A stretch of 64,000 bases of DNA, taken from assembly GCA_025353725.1 (NCBI GenBank), contig JANXOF010000023.1, positions 248,001 to 312,000 of the forward strand. The letters run 5' to 3'. The notes beneath the pieces are model-generated. The model saw nothing but the letters and a program-made list of their open reading frames with translations, had not been told where the DNA came from and did not search any database. The stretch is from Polyangiaceae bacterium (GTDB lineage Bacteria; Myxococcota_A; Polyangia; Polyangiales; Polyangiaceae). Made by a program: the position numbers and the translations under genes. Shown here piece by piece: positions 1 through 8,050 of this stretch (positions are counted from its first letter, which is position 1; each line of letters opens with the position of its first letter).

Positions 1-1
1 C

Positions 2-757
2 GGAAAGATCACGGCGAGTATCGCCCAAACGCGCTACGCAAAGTGGGTGCTCGGTGCGGCCACAGGTCAACTTGGGCTCTCGCCGCGAGACGGCGAACCC
101 GTGTTCGACAAGCTTGTCTCGCGCGCGCCCGTCACGCTAGGGATGGCGTTTCTCGCGCTGCTCCTCAACCTCGGAGTCGCCGTCCCACTGGGTGTCCTCT
201 CGGCGTGGCGTCAAGGGCGCGCGCTCGATCGCGCGACGTCGCTTCTCTTACTTGCCTTTTATTCGCTCCCGACGTTCTTGGTGGCCGAAATACTCACGAC
301 CTTCGGTCGCGCCGAAGAGGCTCCGATTTTTCTCCCTGTCGCGGCGCTTTCCACGGTCTCACTCGCGGCGACGACGCAGCAGCAGCGGGCCTCGATGATC
401 GAAGCGCTCGGACAAGACTACGTGCGTTCAGCGCTGGCGAAAGGAGCACGGACCTGGAGGGCTGTTGTCGTCCATGCGCTCCGCAACGCGCTCGTTCCGA
501 CCGTGACTCTCGCGGGGATCCAGTTCCCTATCTTGGTCGGCGCGGCGTTCGTCGTCGAAGAGGTTTTTGACATTCACGGAATGGGCTGGGAAACGCTCCG
601 CGCGATCGAGTCACGCGATGCGGCTTGGATCGTCGCCGTGACGCTGCTTTGTGCGTTTGTCACGACCTCGTGTCTTGTCGCGAGCGACGTAGTTTATGCG
701 TTGCTCGACCCGCGCGCGCGGGAGCAACAACTTAGCGTTCGTAGGCGATCGACATGA
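2..757 (+). CDS. ABC transporter permease, DppB/OppB type (5' end outside window)
   Basis: Integral membrane subunit of a peptide/nickel-type ABC importer. The reading frame is open from the first bases of the window, so the N-terminus lies upstream; 251 residues are visible. Several hydrophobic segments are seen, and the cytoplasmic coupling loop is recognisable (ALGQDYVRSALAKGA, the EAA-like motif of binding-protein-dependent permeases), followed by the conserved RNALVPTVTL stretch typical of DppB. The gene overlaps the next permease by four bases (ATGA), so the two are translationally coupled. Substrate cannot be told from the permease alone; the binding protein and ATPases would lie outside this window. 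Confidence 0.9.
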   Translation, partial: GKITASIAQTRYAKWVLGAATGQLGLSPRDGEPVFDKLVSRAPVTLGMAFLALLLNLGVAVPLGVLSAWRQGRALDRATSLLLLAFYSLPTFLVAEILTTFGRAEEAPIFLPVAALSTVSLAATTQQQRASMIEALGQDYVRSALAKGARTWRAVVVHALRNALVPTVTLAGIQFPILVGAAFVVEEVFDIHGMGWETLRAIESRDAAWIVAVTLLCAFVTTSCLVASDVVYALLDPRAREQQLSVRRRST

Positions 758-1725
758 ATCGACGTTTGGCACGAGGCCCGCAAGCGGGCGCGATAGGCGG
801 ATGGCTCGCCGTCGCGCTTCTGCTTTTTGCGCTTTTTGCAGATGTACTCGCGAGCGACTTTCCGGTCCTCGCGAAGGTGCATGGCGCGCTTTGGATTTTC
901 CCCAACGTAACGCAGCCCGAGGAGCTCGCCGCGTTGGGCGTCGAAGAGACGTTCGCATCCGCGGAATGGAGCCTGGCGCCGCTTGTCGCTCACGGCCCAG
1001 GAGGCGGTGTTGGAACCGGGTCCACGGCGGCACTTCTGCCGCCAGGGCGCGTCCGGAGTCATCCGTTTGGCACCGATCGCGAAGGGAGAGACGTCTTCGC
1101 GCGAGTCGTGCATGGTACACGCACTTACCTCGTCTTCGCGATCGCGGCGGTTTTCGCATCCCTCTGTTTTGGAGGTGTGCTCGGGGCGCTCGCGGGCCTT
1201 TTTGGAGGGCTCACAGACGCGCTCGTCGGTCGGGCCATCGAAACCGTAAGTGCGTTTCCGCCGGTCGTGCTCGTCCTTGGTATTCAAGCGCTCGTCCCAC
1301 GGGCGAGTGTGGGGACTCTCTTCCTGGCGATAGCCGTGACGCGTTGGCCCGAAGTGGCGCGCCTCGTTCGCGGCGAGGTCATCCAACTTACGACACGCGA
1401 CTATGTGATGGCGGCGCGTGCCTTGGGCGCGTCCCCCCTCCGCGTCCTCCGAAAGCACGTCGCGCCGCAGGTCCGCGGACAGCTCGCGGTACTCGGCGCC
1501 ATTGGCGTCCCCGCGGTCATCTTGCTCGAGGCATCGCTCGACTTTTTGCGACTCGGCGGAAGGACGACCGCGCCGTCGTGGGGCGAAACGATGAGCGAGT
1601 TTCGTGATGCGCCCGGTGCGTGGTGGCTTCTCGCGTTCCCCGGCGCATTCTTGTGCGTCACGGTCATCGCACTCCACTTGATCGGCGAAGCGCGCCGCGC
1701 CCGACTCGACCCGAAAACGCGGTGA
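754..1725 (+). CDS. ABC transporter permease, DppC/OppC type
   Basis: Second membrane subunit of the same importer, 323 aa. It has an N-terminal membrane segment, then a long periplasmic stretch containing the DppC signature HPFGTDREGRDVFARVVHG (about residues 103-121), and the EAA-type coupling loop TRDYVMAARALGASPLRVL near residue 215. Starts at the ATG that overlaps the previous stop. The insertion between the first membrane helix and the GTDxxGRD motif is long (about 75 residues, with a stretch around ALWIFPNV), as in some oligopeptide transporter permeases of delta-proteobacteria-like lineages. Family assignment is firm; substrate is not. Confidence 0.9.
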   Translation: MNRRLARGPQAGAIGGWLAVALLLFALFADVLASDFPVLAKVHGALWIFPNVTQPEELAALGVEETFASAEWSLAPLVAHGPGGGVGTGSTAALLPPGRVRSHPFGTDREGRDVFARVVHGTRTYLVFAIAAVFASLCFGGVLGALAGLFGGLTDALVGRAIETVSAFPPVVLVLGIQALVPRASVGTLFLAIAVTRWPEVARLVRGEVIQLTTRDYVMAARALGASPLRVLRKHVAPQVRGQLAVLGAIGVPAVILLEASLDFLRLGGRTTAPSWGETMSEFRDAPGAWWLLAFPGAFLCVTVIALHLIGEARRARLDPKTR

Positions 1726-2122
1726 CCACCGGTCGTCGTCAGAGTTAGGACGGGCGAGGCCCCCGGTCAGCGCTGCTGCCTGCGACGGCTACGCTAAGTC
1801 GCGAGCGGAGTGCGATTGGACGGCCATGCGTAGCCAAGATGGCTTCATCGCACTTGGTACACCATGCACGGAGTGCTGGTGGCGCGACCGCCCGAATCGC
1901 GACAAGCGCGTGCATCCGGCGAGGAAGTCCTATTCCCGCCACGCGGGAACGTGCCCGCGCGCTGACCCGAAAAGCCAGTTTTTTTCGGGTCGGATTGGCT
2001 GCGTTCGGAACTGGCAGTTCCGCGGCGTGGCACTGGGGGTTCCGCGGCCCACCCGCAAACGCCACAAATGCCGCTCGTGCACCTTCCGTGGTGCGGCGCA
2101 ATTCTTGCGGGCAGCCGTGACG
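1726..2122. other. 397-bp non-coding stretch with three closely spaced hairpins
   Basis: No convincing gene. The frame of the downstream protease lipoprotein stays open back to 1826, but a normal lipoprotein signal only begins at 2123. Three perfect inverted repeats lie within 90 bases: 1933-1938 with 1944-1949 (TTCCCG/CGGGAA), 1964-1973 with 1982-1991 (GACCCGAAAA and its complement), and 2006-2012 with 2016-2022 (CGGAACT/AGTTCCG). The middle one has a run of seven T in its loop and 3' arm. They could be the terminator of the permease operon, a structured leader for the next gene, or both. Confidence 0.5.
1964..1991 (+). terminator. Possible terminator or leader hairpin
   Basis: Ten-base perfect stem (GACCCGAAAA paired with TTTTCGGGTC) and an eight-base loop. 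The T run sits in the loop and 3' arm rather than after the stem, so it is not a classical intrinsic terminator. Located 239 bases after the permease stop and 132 bases before the next start. Confidence 0.35.
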
Positions 2123-3688
2123 ATGCGCAGCCTTGTAGGTGTTCTGGCGGTCGGGCTAAGCGTCTTCTCCACGGGCTGCGCTTCGGTGCCCACGGACTCG
2201 CCAAACGTCACGTCGCCCGCAGTGGTCATTGACTTTTATGCGGGCGACGCGCCGTCGGGCTCGTGCTCGGGGACTCTCATCGCCGAGAATCTGGTTTTGA
2301 CGGCAGCCCACTGCGCGGCAGGGAGCACAGGCGCCGTTGTGACGGCGCCAGCGCTCAGCGCGTCTGTGCCCGCTCTGCGTGTGCTTCAACATCAGGACGC
2401 GAGCGACGCGTCGGAAGTCGACGTCGATATCGCCGTGGTGGTCCTTGGCGCGCCGTTGAAGCTTGAGCGCTATCCGGCACTCGGGACGTGCTCGGGCTGC
2501 ACGGTCTCGCAGGTCATGAGCGACATCGGGGGAAAGGCCGCCGCAAGTGCGACCGCCCGACTGTCGACCGCGGCGCCCGCAGCTTACCCGAACACGCGCT
2601 ACTTGGAACAAGGCCTTCCGGATAGCGGAGGGGCCGTCTACCAGATCGACGACGACGGACGCGCGATGTCTGTGGTCGGCGTCACGGTAGGTCGCGGCGA
2701 GACAACGGGCGGCGGGTACGTCGCAGACCTGGCCGTGTACGACTTTCACGCTTGGCTGCAGGCCGTGGTCGAAGCCGGCCCGACGTTGACATCCAACGCG
2801 TCGAACGCCTTGAATGCCTCAAGTCGCTCGAGTGCGACGGAGTCCGGTCTTCAGCCGCAGGGCGTGACGAAGCCTGCCGCCGTCCAGAAGTTGAACGACA
2901 ACCTTTTGGGTGGCTCCAGCCCAACGCTTCTCTCGGGATCGGGCGACCCGCTCCTCGTCCCAACGCCGCCGACGAAAAGCGAGGTGATTCGAGGACCTGT
3001 CGCACGTAGCGCCGCCCGCCCATGCGGCGCGGGTGCGACCGTAGGAGCAGGCGCGCCAAAACAGGACTGCAACTCGCGCTATAGTACGCAGCTTATATTC
3101 GATGTTACGCGCGAAGGTAAGTGGCATTCGCTTGGAACAAGCAATTCAAAGACGAATCCCAACGCGGTGGGATATTTTAGCGATGACGATCTCGCATTTT
3201 CCACCGCGCAATCCGAGGCAAAAGCCATTAACGCGCGCGGTTACAACTACTTCACCGGGCACGGCGATGCGGGAGTGCTCTACGCCTCATCGAAAGAATT
3301 GCCACAATTCATGTCCAACTCCTACCCAAGTCTCCTGACAAGCTGCCACGGCGGCGATATCAGGAACGGCAACTCAGCCGCTTATCTTCTTGCGAAGAAC
3401 GCAGGGGTCGACCCGGCTTCGGTGTGGGGCTGCACGGGCAACGTGTGGCCGGCGCAGACGTTGGAACGCAAGGGGAAGACGATCACGCTCACCGGGATCA
3501 GCTGCAGAGGCGCCTGGGTAAACGGGAACGGAGAGCTGATGCCCACGAGAATTCAAAAGGACCTTGACCTCGCCTGCATCGACTCGGATGTAGCTACCGT
3601 AACTTGCCGGTTACCGAACGCTTGCCAGTTGGTAGCCGAAGGTAGCGGTGGGGTACGGAGCGGAGGCGTTGGCCAATCCTGCAACTAG
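2123..3688 (+). CDS. Lipoprotein: trypsin-like S1 protease fused to an HG...C (caspase-clan-like) module
   Basis: 521 aa. Signal peptide with lipobox STGC (Cys about residue 19) sets the start at the ATG at 2123. The N-terminal half is a small S1 protease: LTAAHC (His about 63), VDIAVV (Asp about 102) and LPDSGGAV (Ser about 167, in place of the usual GDSGGP). After a Ser/Thr/Pro-rich linker (about 220-310) comes a Cys-containing C-terminal region with YFTGHGDAG (His about 379) and LLTSCHGGD (Cys about 407), 28 residues apart. A His-Gly followed by a strand ending in Cys is the catalytic layout of clan CD proteases (caspase, gingipain, CHAT, DUF4347); that fold is my inference. The C-terminal region is AT-richer than the N-terminal one, suggesting a mosaic origin. 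The same two parts occur as separate genes at 43081-45800. Confidence 0.75.
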   Translation: MRSLVGVLAVGLSVFSTGCASVPTDSPNVTSPAVVIDFYAGDAPSGSCSGTLIAENLVLTAAHCAAGSTGAVVTAPALSASVPALRVLQHQDASDASEVDVDIAVVVLGAPLKLERYPALGTCSGCTVSQVMSDIGGKAAASATARLSTAAPAAYPNTRYLEQGLPDSGGAVYQIDDDGRAMSVVGVTVGRGETTGGGYVADLAVYDFHAWLQAVVEAGPTLTSNASNALNASSRSSATESGLQPQGVTKPAAVQKLNDNLLGGSSPTLLSGSGDPLLVPTPPTKSEVIRGPVARSAARPCGAGATVGAGAPKQDCNSRYSTQLIFDVTREGKWHSLGTSNSKTNPNAVGYFSDDDLAFSTAQSEAKAINARGYNYFTGHGDAGVLYASSKELPQFMSNSYPSLLTSCHGGDIRNGNSAAYLLAKNAGVDPASVWGCTGNVWPAQTLERKGKTITLTGISCRGAWVNGNGELMPTRIQKDLDLACIDSDVATVTCRLPNACQLVAEGSGGVRSGGVGQSCN

Positions 3689-3803
3689 GAGACGCTGGCG
3701 ATTTCTTCCAACCTTTTTCCAACTCTTGCCATCGGGCCAAGCGCCACTGTCTTGTAACCTGCCACAGGGAAAGCTCTGAGCGACGACATAGCGCGGGTAC
3801 AGA

Positions 3804-3824
3804 CGGGGCCGACAGTTGGCCCCG
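3804..3824. terminator. Hairpin between convergent genes
   Basis: Seven-base perfect stem (CGGGGCC / GGCCCCG) with a seven-base loop, lying between the convergent stops at 3688 and 3922. No T tract follows on either strand, so this is a weak bidirectional terminator candidate. Confidence 0.35.
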
Positions 3825-3865
3825 CACTATACCGGGCGTTTATTCTTCGACGTCTCAGCCCTCTG

Positions 3866-3904
3866 CTCGGTCACGCCGATCGGTCAGGCCAATCGGTCGG
3901 GCCA
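3866..3904. repeat. Three tandem 13-bp units
   Basis: Consecutive units CTCGGTCACGCCG, ATCGGTCAGGCCA and ATCGGTCGGGCCA; the last two differ by one base, the first is more diverged. Situated 18 bases from the stop of the DUF4397 gene, in the convergent intergenic region. No function evident. Confidence 0.6.
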
Positions 3905-3921
3905 AGCCGCTGGAAGCTACT

Positions 3922-5424
3922 TTAGTGGTTAGCGGATGACGGCATCACGCGAACGGGCGTGCTCAGCGTCCATTCTGCCTTGGTGGTATCAACGATGAAG
4001 GGCCGAGGAAACCGCGATCCACGTGGCGCCTGCAGTGTTCCGGTGACGACGACAAAGCTGCGGCCCGCGGCAGGAAGCATGAAATCCCACGTGCCGAGGT
4101 AAACCGGAATGATGTCGTCCGGACGCTCGATTCCGATTTGGTAGTCTCCCGGCGCGACACCGAGACCGAGCGCATCGGTGGAGTCCAAGTACCGAAGCCC
4201 TCTCACGAGCTTGTTGTCCAGCCTCGATCTCGTGGCCGTACCCACATTGACGGGTCCGACATCCGAGGCGGTATGCACCGCGCGAATAAGCGACTGGGTC
4301 TGCGCGCGAGCGCCGAGGTCGAACCCCTCCGCGTACGCCGAAAGGGTCACCGCGGATCGGTATCCGGGGGCGGCGATGCCTGAGGCGACGGCGAGGTACT
4401 TTTGTCCTGCGTCAAGCTGTCCAGTACCTAGCGTTGCGAGAGCCGTGGTGGCCGGACGCGCAGGACCGGGAGTCGCGGCATAGAAGTCGAGAGCGTACGC
4501 TCCGGGAGGCACTTGAATGCCGGCGGAGAGTTCGTCTGGCGCAAGATCGGACGCGAGCTCGGCATCGCCGGCGAAGATGTCAACGGGGCCAAGAGCTTGC
4601 ACGCCGTGGAGGGCATAAATCTTCGGATTTTGCCGAATAACGCCGATGACTCCGTCCGGACCGACCGCGAGAAGCGCGAAGCCCTCGTTTTCGCGTGGTA
4701 GTTTCGCGAGGAGGCCTGTCGCGATGACGAACAGGTTGGCTTGTGGCGGAAGCGCCGGGGTTGTGAATGCGGTGACACGGCTACCGCCTGCGGTAATGCC
4801 AATCTGCAAAGAGGTGCCGGATGGCACCTCGACGCCCGCTGCGCCCGTATCGGCGAACCGGTCCAGCGCGGCCACTTCCGGCGCGACCGGATTATCGTTT
4901 CCCAGGTCAATCCCGACGGTAGGCGCATCGGCAGACGCGTGCACAATCCGGACGCGCGCGTTGCTCGGCCCGCCGCCGAAGCTTTCCGCAAGCGGCAGCA
5001 CGCGAAACGCGTCCTCCGTGCCGGACGAGCCGAGGAGGCCGGAAGCAACAGCCGTAATTTTCGAGCCACGGTCAATCGTCAGGGGCCCCGTGGAGTACGC
5101 GACCGGGTCGTTCGACGTCGAGGGGGCTGCGCGAAGTTGAAGGGTGTAAGAGCCCGCGGGCAAACGGAGGTAGGGAGAGGCTTCGGCAAAGCCGAGTGCC
5201 TTGATGAGTGGCTCAACGACCCCCTCGGCATACACGTCGACGCGCGGAGCGTCTGGAGAAGCGTGAACGACACGAACCTGAGCGAAGCGCGAGGTGCGGA
5301 GCTCGGCAGCTTGCTCTCCGTTTTGGGTGTCCACCGCAACTGAATCGCTCGAAGCGGCTAAGCAGCCTACTGCGGAGAGAGCAAGCAAAGGGAGAACGGA
5401 GAGACTTGAAAGTCGAAATGTCAT
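3922..5424 (-). CDS. DUF4397-domain lipoprotein
   Basis: 500 aa. Start chosen at the ATG at 5424 because it opens directly into a lipoprotein signal with cysteine in SAVGCLA. The frame is open further upstream but without signal-like sequence. Internal repeats begin with VRVVHASPDAPRVDVY (about residue 50), VRIVHASADAPTVGID (about 160) and a weaker IRAVHTASDVGPVNVG copy (about 380); these are hallmarks of DUF4397, a beta-sandwich domain of cell-surface proteins with no known enzymatic activity. Likely exported and lipid-anchored. It is transcribed alone, convergent with the protease fusion gene and followed upstream by an intergenic region carrying a possible Uma2-like relic. Confidence 0.85.
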   Translation of the reverse strand: MTFRLSSLSVLPLLALSAVGCLAASSDSVAVDTQNGEQAAELRTSRFAQVRVVHASPDAPRVDVYAEGVVEPLIKALGFAEASPYLRLPAGSYTLQLRAAPSTSNDPVAYSTGPLTIDRGSKITAVASGLLGSSGTEDAFRVLPLAESFGGGPSNARVRIVHASADAPTVGIDLGNDNPVAPEVAALDRFADTGAAGVEVPSGTSLQIGITAGGSRVTAFTTPALPPQANLFVIATGLLAKLPRENEGFALLAVGPDGVIGVIRQNPKIYALHGVQALGPVDIFAGDAELASDLAPDELSAGIQVPPGAYALDFYAATPGPARPATTALATLGTGQLDAGQKYLAVASGIAAPGYRSAVTLSAYAEGFDLGARAQTQSLIRAVHTASDVGPVNVGTATRSRLDNKLVRGLRYLDSTDALGLGVAPGDYQIGIERPDDIIPVYLGTWDFMLPAAGRSFVVVTGTLQAPRGSRFPRPFIVDTTKAEWTLSTPVRVMPSSANH

Positions 5425-5582
5425 AGCGAACCTACTTAGTGAAGTGAGCGCAACCCTTGTTGCGCCCCGTATGAGTCTGCGAGTGGCGCCGTCGCGACCG
5501 TGTCGCACGTCGGCAAGGGATAGTTCGCCCAGACGGAACGTTTGGATTCACCGCTCGAAAAAAACTTCGTTGGATTTGTGGT

Positions 5583-5693
5583 CACGAGCCCGCGCGTTGG
5601 CTCCTCGCCGATACGTTTCAAAACGACGCCATCGTAAACGCCGAGCCCTTCGAGGCATTCGACCTTACGCTCGACTTGCTTTTGGAGCGGTAG
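5583..5693 (+). pseudogene. Possible C-terminal relic of a Uma2-family (DUF820) gene
   Basis: In the frame ending with the TAG at 5691-5693, the translation has a run PARWLLADTFQNDAIVNAEP followed by FEAFDLTLDLLLER and stop. This resembles the tail of Uma2-family proteins, where a short strand reading like 'W.LL..F..D..V.AEPF.A.EL.L' ends the fold. Upstream the frame becomes unlike protein and has no start. I read it as a 5'-truncated remnant. A possible N-terminal Uma2 relic lies at 19721. Family call is by eye only. Confidence 0.35.
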
Positions 5694-5697
5694 CCGC

Positions 5698-6564
5698 CTA
5701 GCGCAGCGCCGCGAGAACGCGCTTCCATGCGGAGGGCCAAAACCGACGCGGGTGCCATGCGAGCGCGTGACGCTCTTTCAGCACGCGGCGCGGCTCGAGG
5801 ATCGCAAGCTCGCCACGCGCTACGAACGGCGAAGCGAACTCGACGCTTAGAACGGAATAGCCCATACCTAGCGAGACCATCTGCGCGAGGCCGTCTGTGT
5901 TGTTCGCGAAGTGGCGCTCGGGGCGGCACACTGCCGCTAAGTCCCATTGTGCCAAATAGCGTTGCGTGAGCGTGTCGGCGGGATTGAAGTCGACGATTCG
6001 CTCCTTGCTCGCGACGTCGCGCACGGTTCGTTCCTCCCACGCTTTCGGCACCACCATCACGTACGCCTCGTCGCGGAGTAACCGCCGCGAGAGCGCGGGC
6101 GCCACCCGATCGTGGGCCACCACGATAAAATCACACTCCATGCGCTTCAAGGCCTCGACGTCGCACGCGAGGTCCTCGATTTGCCATTCGATCGTCACCT
6201 CGAAATCCGCGGCAACGATCGCCGCCGCGGACGCCGGAAGGAGACGCGAGCGTACGAGACTCGAAGGCCCACGGATGCGCATATGCGTGCATTCCACTTG
6301 CATCGAAACGCCGAGTCCTGCGAGCGTCGTCTGCTCAATCGCGGCCATGTCTTTGCTCGCCCGAAGAAGCAGCGCGCCTTGCTCGGTGAGAACCATGCCT
6401 CGGGGGGTCCGCAAAAACAGAGAGCAATGAAGGTCTCCTTCAAGGTTTGCAAGTCGCCGCGTCACGGCGGTCTGCGTCAGACCGAGGCGAACCGACGCCG
6501 CCCTCACCGTACCCTCCTCCGCGATACGCAGGAACGCGTCGAGATCGGCCGAGAGCATTGCCAT
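5698..6564 (-). CDS. LysR-family transcriptional regulator (ArgP-like)
   Basis: 288 aa, full LysR length. An N-terminal winged helix-turn-helix is seen at about residues 5-62 (LDAFLRIAEEGTVRAASVRLG, then LTQTAVTRRLANLE), followed by a co-inducer-binding domain. The order and spacing, including the AWEERTVRDV and FNPADTLTQRYL region, resemble ArgP/IciA, which controls lysine/arginine exporter genes. No LysE-type exporter is adjacent; the divergent neighbour is a small secreted protein (6684). A pair of palindromes in the 120-bp divergent region (6575-6601) are likely operator sequence. ArgP-like is inference; LysR is firm. Confidence 0.88.
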   Translation of the reverse strand: MAMLSADLDAFLRIAEEGTVRAASVRLGLTQTAVTRRLANLEGDLHCSLFLRTPRGMVLTEQGALLLRASKDMAAIEQTTLAGLGVSMQVECTHMRIRGPSSLVRSRLLPASAAAIVAADFEVTIEWQIEDLACDVEALKRMECDFIVVAHDRVAPALSRRLLRDEAYVMVVPKAWEERTVRDVASKERIVDFNPADTLTQRYLAQWDLAAVCRPERHFANNTDGLAQMVSLGMGYSVLSVEFASPFVARGELAILEPRRVLKERHALAWHPRRFWPSAWKRVLAALR

Positions 6565-6574
6565 GGCCCTAACT

Positions 6575-6601
6575 TATGCGTTTTTTGCATCGCGCTATGC
6601 A
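6575..6601. promoter_or_regulatory. Probable LysR-type operator
   Basis: Overlapping inverted repeats: ATGC at 6576-6579 with GCAT at 6587-6590 (seven-base spacer), and TGCAT at 6586-6590 with ATGCA at 6597-6601 (six-base spacer). The size fits the T-N11-A type boxes bound by LysR proteins. It lies just 11-37 bases upstream of the LysR start and about 83 bases upstream of the divergent gene, a standard autoregulatory position. Confidence 0.5.
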
Positions 6602-6683
6602 AAGAACTCATTTTCTTTCATCGATGGGATGCGGCAGATGTCTGCGCGTCCCAACCAGGGGACCCATCAAGAAAGCAGAAACC

Positions 6684-7079
6684 ATGAAAGCCTCGTTTGC
6701 TACCGCCGCTTGCGCACTCGCCCTCACGCTCGCCTCGTCCGCCCAGGCCGAAGCACCGATCGCGACTCCGGCGCACGTTCACTTTTCGTTCGACGGTAAT
6801 AGTGCGTTCGCGCAGCAAATCGTGACTCACCTCCCCGTTTGGTACTCCACCTTTACGCGCACGGGCTCGAGCGAGGTCAAAGCCGCACTCGTCGCGGCCC
6901 CCGGCGGCAACTTGCTTGTGTCATGCACGGAACGGTTAACGACCGGTGGGCGGCTCGGCGATATTCGATCGCTCGACGGGTGCTACCTAAACGAAGCGCC
7001 CGCGACGGTCACGGGGCTAACGACGGTTGACATCGCGACAGTGTTTGGATGGTTCGCGACCGTCCCGGCCGCACCGTGA
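6684..7079 (+). CDS. Small exported protein of unknown function
   Basis: 131 aa. The ATG at 6684 begins a Sec signal peptide (residues 1-22, MKASFATAACALALTLASS then AQA cleavage site). The mature part is about 108 residues with two cysteines (LLVSCTERL and LDGCYL) that could form a disulfide. No family recognised. It is divergent from the LysR gene and its stop overlaps the GTG start proposed for the di-heme cytochrome (GTGA at 7076-7079), so the two are probably co-transcribed and may work together in the periplasm. Confidence 0.7.
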   Translation: MKASFATAACALALTLASSAQAEAPIATPAHVHFSFDGNSAFAQQIVTHLPVWYSTFTRTGSSEVKAALVAAPGGNLLVSCTERLTTGGRLGDIRSLDGCYLNEAPATVTGLTTVDIATVFGWFATVPAAP

Positions 7080-7984
7080 AGGCTCGCCCGCGTCCACTGA
7101 GCCTTCGAGCAACGTGTGGCCTCTTCGGTTTCGCGATGCTCGCTTTCATCACCTTCGCCGGATGCACGACTGGACGGGTGGGCCAGGGACGCGGGCACTT
7201 CGACTCCTCGCCGAATGTCGCGTCGTCCACGGACGCGACGTTGGACATGAAGCGCTCTTTGGCGCGGGTGGCTTTCGACCAACTCGACCCTGCGAGCGCG
7301 CACGAACGACCGCTTTCGTTCGTATCGGCAGAATCAACACTGGGAAGTCATATGCGTATCGAGAATCGTATTCGGGCGGCCTCCTCCGAACGATTCGACG
7401 TTTGGTTGATGCGCCAACGGCACGGCGACACGGATACGAGCGACCCATTAACGTGGTCTTTCGTGGCGATTGTGGTCAACAAGTTCGTGCCCGCGGGTGA
7501 GCGCTTTCGGGCTCACTATTTTGAATTTGAGAGAGCGGCCGTAACAAAGGGGAGCGAGCCCGCACGGGCGCCGATGACCGCGCCTTGCCAGGGATGCCAT
7601 GCGAGCGGACCGCGCGTGATTCGCCCGACGCGTGAAAGTCTCGACGCGATGAGCGCGGCGGAGAGAGACATGCTTGCGGTCTACAATCAAACGATACGCC
7701 GTTACGGGAACGTCGAGAATGTCGCTGTCGAGGGCGGTATGCCACGGGTCGCCGCGGTCACGGGAAGCGCCGAGCTGTCCTTGGCGCGTTGCACCGGATG
7801 TCACTATGCGGGTAGCCGCGTTCGCGCGCCGCTCTTTCCTTGGCACGCGGGCACGATCGAGTTCATGGTCGCGGACCACGAAAACGTTCGGCCCATGCCT
7901 CCGACCGGGGCCGCGCTCTCCACCGGCGACCTGACGTATCTCGAGCGTTGGTGCGACCCGAGCGGCACAATAGGCAAGAAGTAA
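7076..7984 (+). CDS. Di-heme c-type cytochrome lipoprotein
   Basis: About 302 aa. I prefer the GTG at 7076, overlapping the previous stop, because it gives a normal lipoprotein signal (charged KARPRPLSLR, hydrophobic core, lipobox FAGC); an ATG at 7049 in the same frame is the alternative. Two CxxCH heme-attachment motifs are present, PCQGCH around residue 178 and RCTGCH around 240, so it should bind two covalent hemes in the periplasm. A conserved PMPP stretch near the C-terminus (residue about 280) may supply a Met ligand. Probable electron-transfer protein; the partner is unknown. No oxidase or reductase gene lies nearby. Confidence 0.8.
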   Translation: MKARPRPLSLRATCGLFGFAMLAFITFAGCTTGRVGQGRGHFDSSPNVASSTDATLDMKRSLARVAFDQLDPASAHERPLSFVSAESTLGSHMRIENRIRAASSERFDVWLMRQRHGDTDTSDPLTWSFVAIVVNKFVPAGERFRAHYFEFERAAVTKGSEPARAPMTAPCQGCHASGPRVIRPTRESLDAMSAAERDMLAVYNQTIRRYGNVENVAVEGGMPRVAAVTGSAELSLARCTGCHYAGSRVRAPLFPWHAGTIEFMVADHENVRPMPPTGAALSTGDLTYLERWCDPSGTIGKK

Positions 7985-8011
7985 AAAGGGTTCCCCAAGC
8001 GTTGACGACTC

Positions 8012-8028
8012 CCCGCGACAGCCGCGGG
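8012..8028 (+). terminator. Weak GC hairpin before ppc
   Basis: CCCGCG / CGCGGG stem with a five-base loop in the 66-base gap between the cytochrome and ppc. No T tract follows; could reduce read-through or be incidental. Confidence 0.25.
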
Positions 8029-8050
8029 CCGTGCGACAGTTCGTTTTGCC

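Noticed and set aside
2027-2042. Possible sigma-54 promoter (TGGCAC) before the protease fusion
   Set aside because: The -12 element does not match TTGC at the right spacing.
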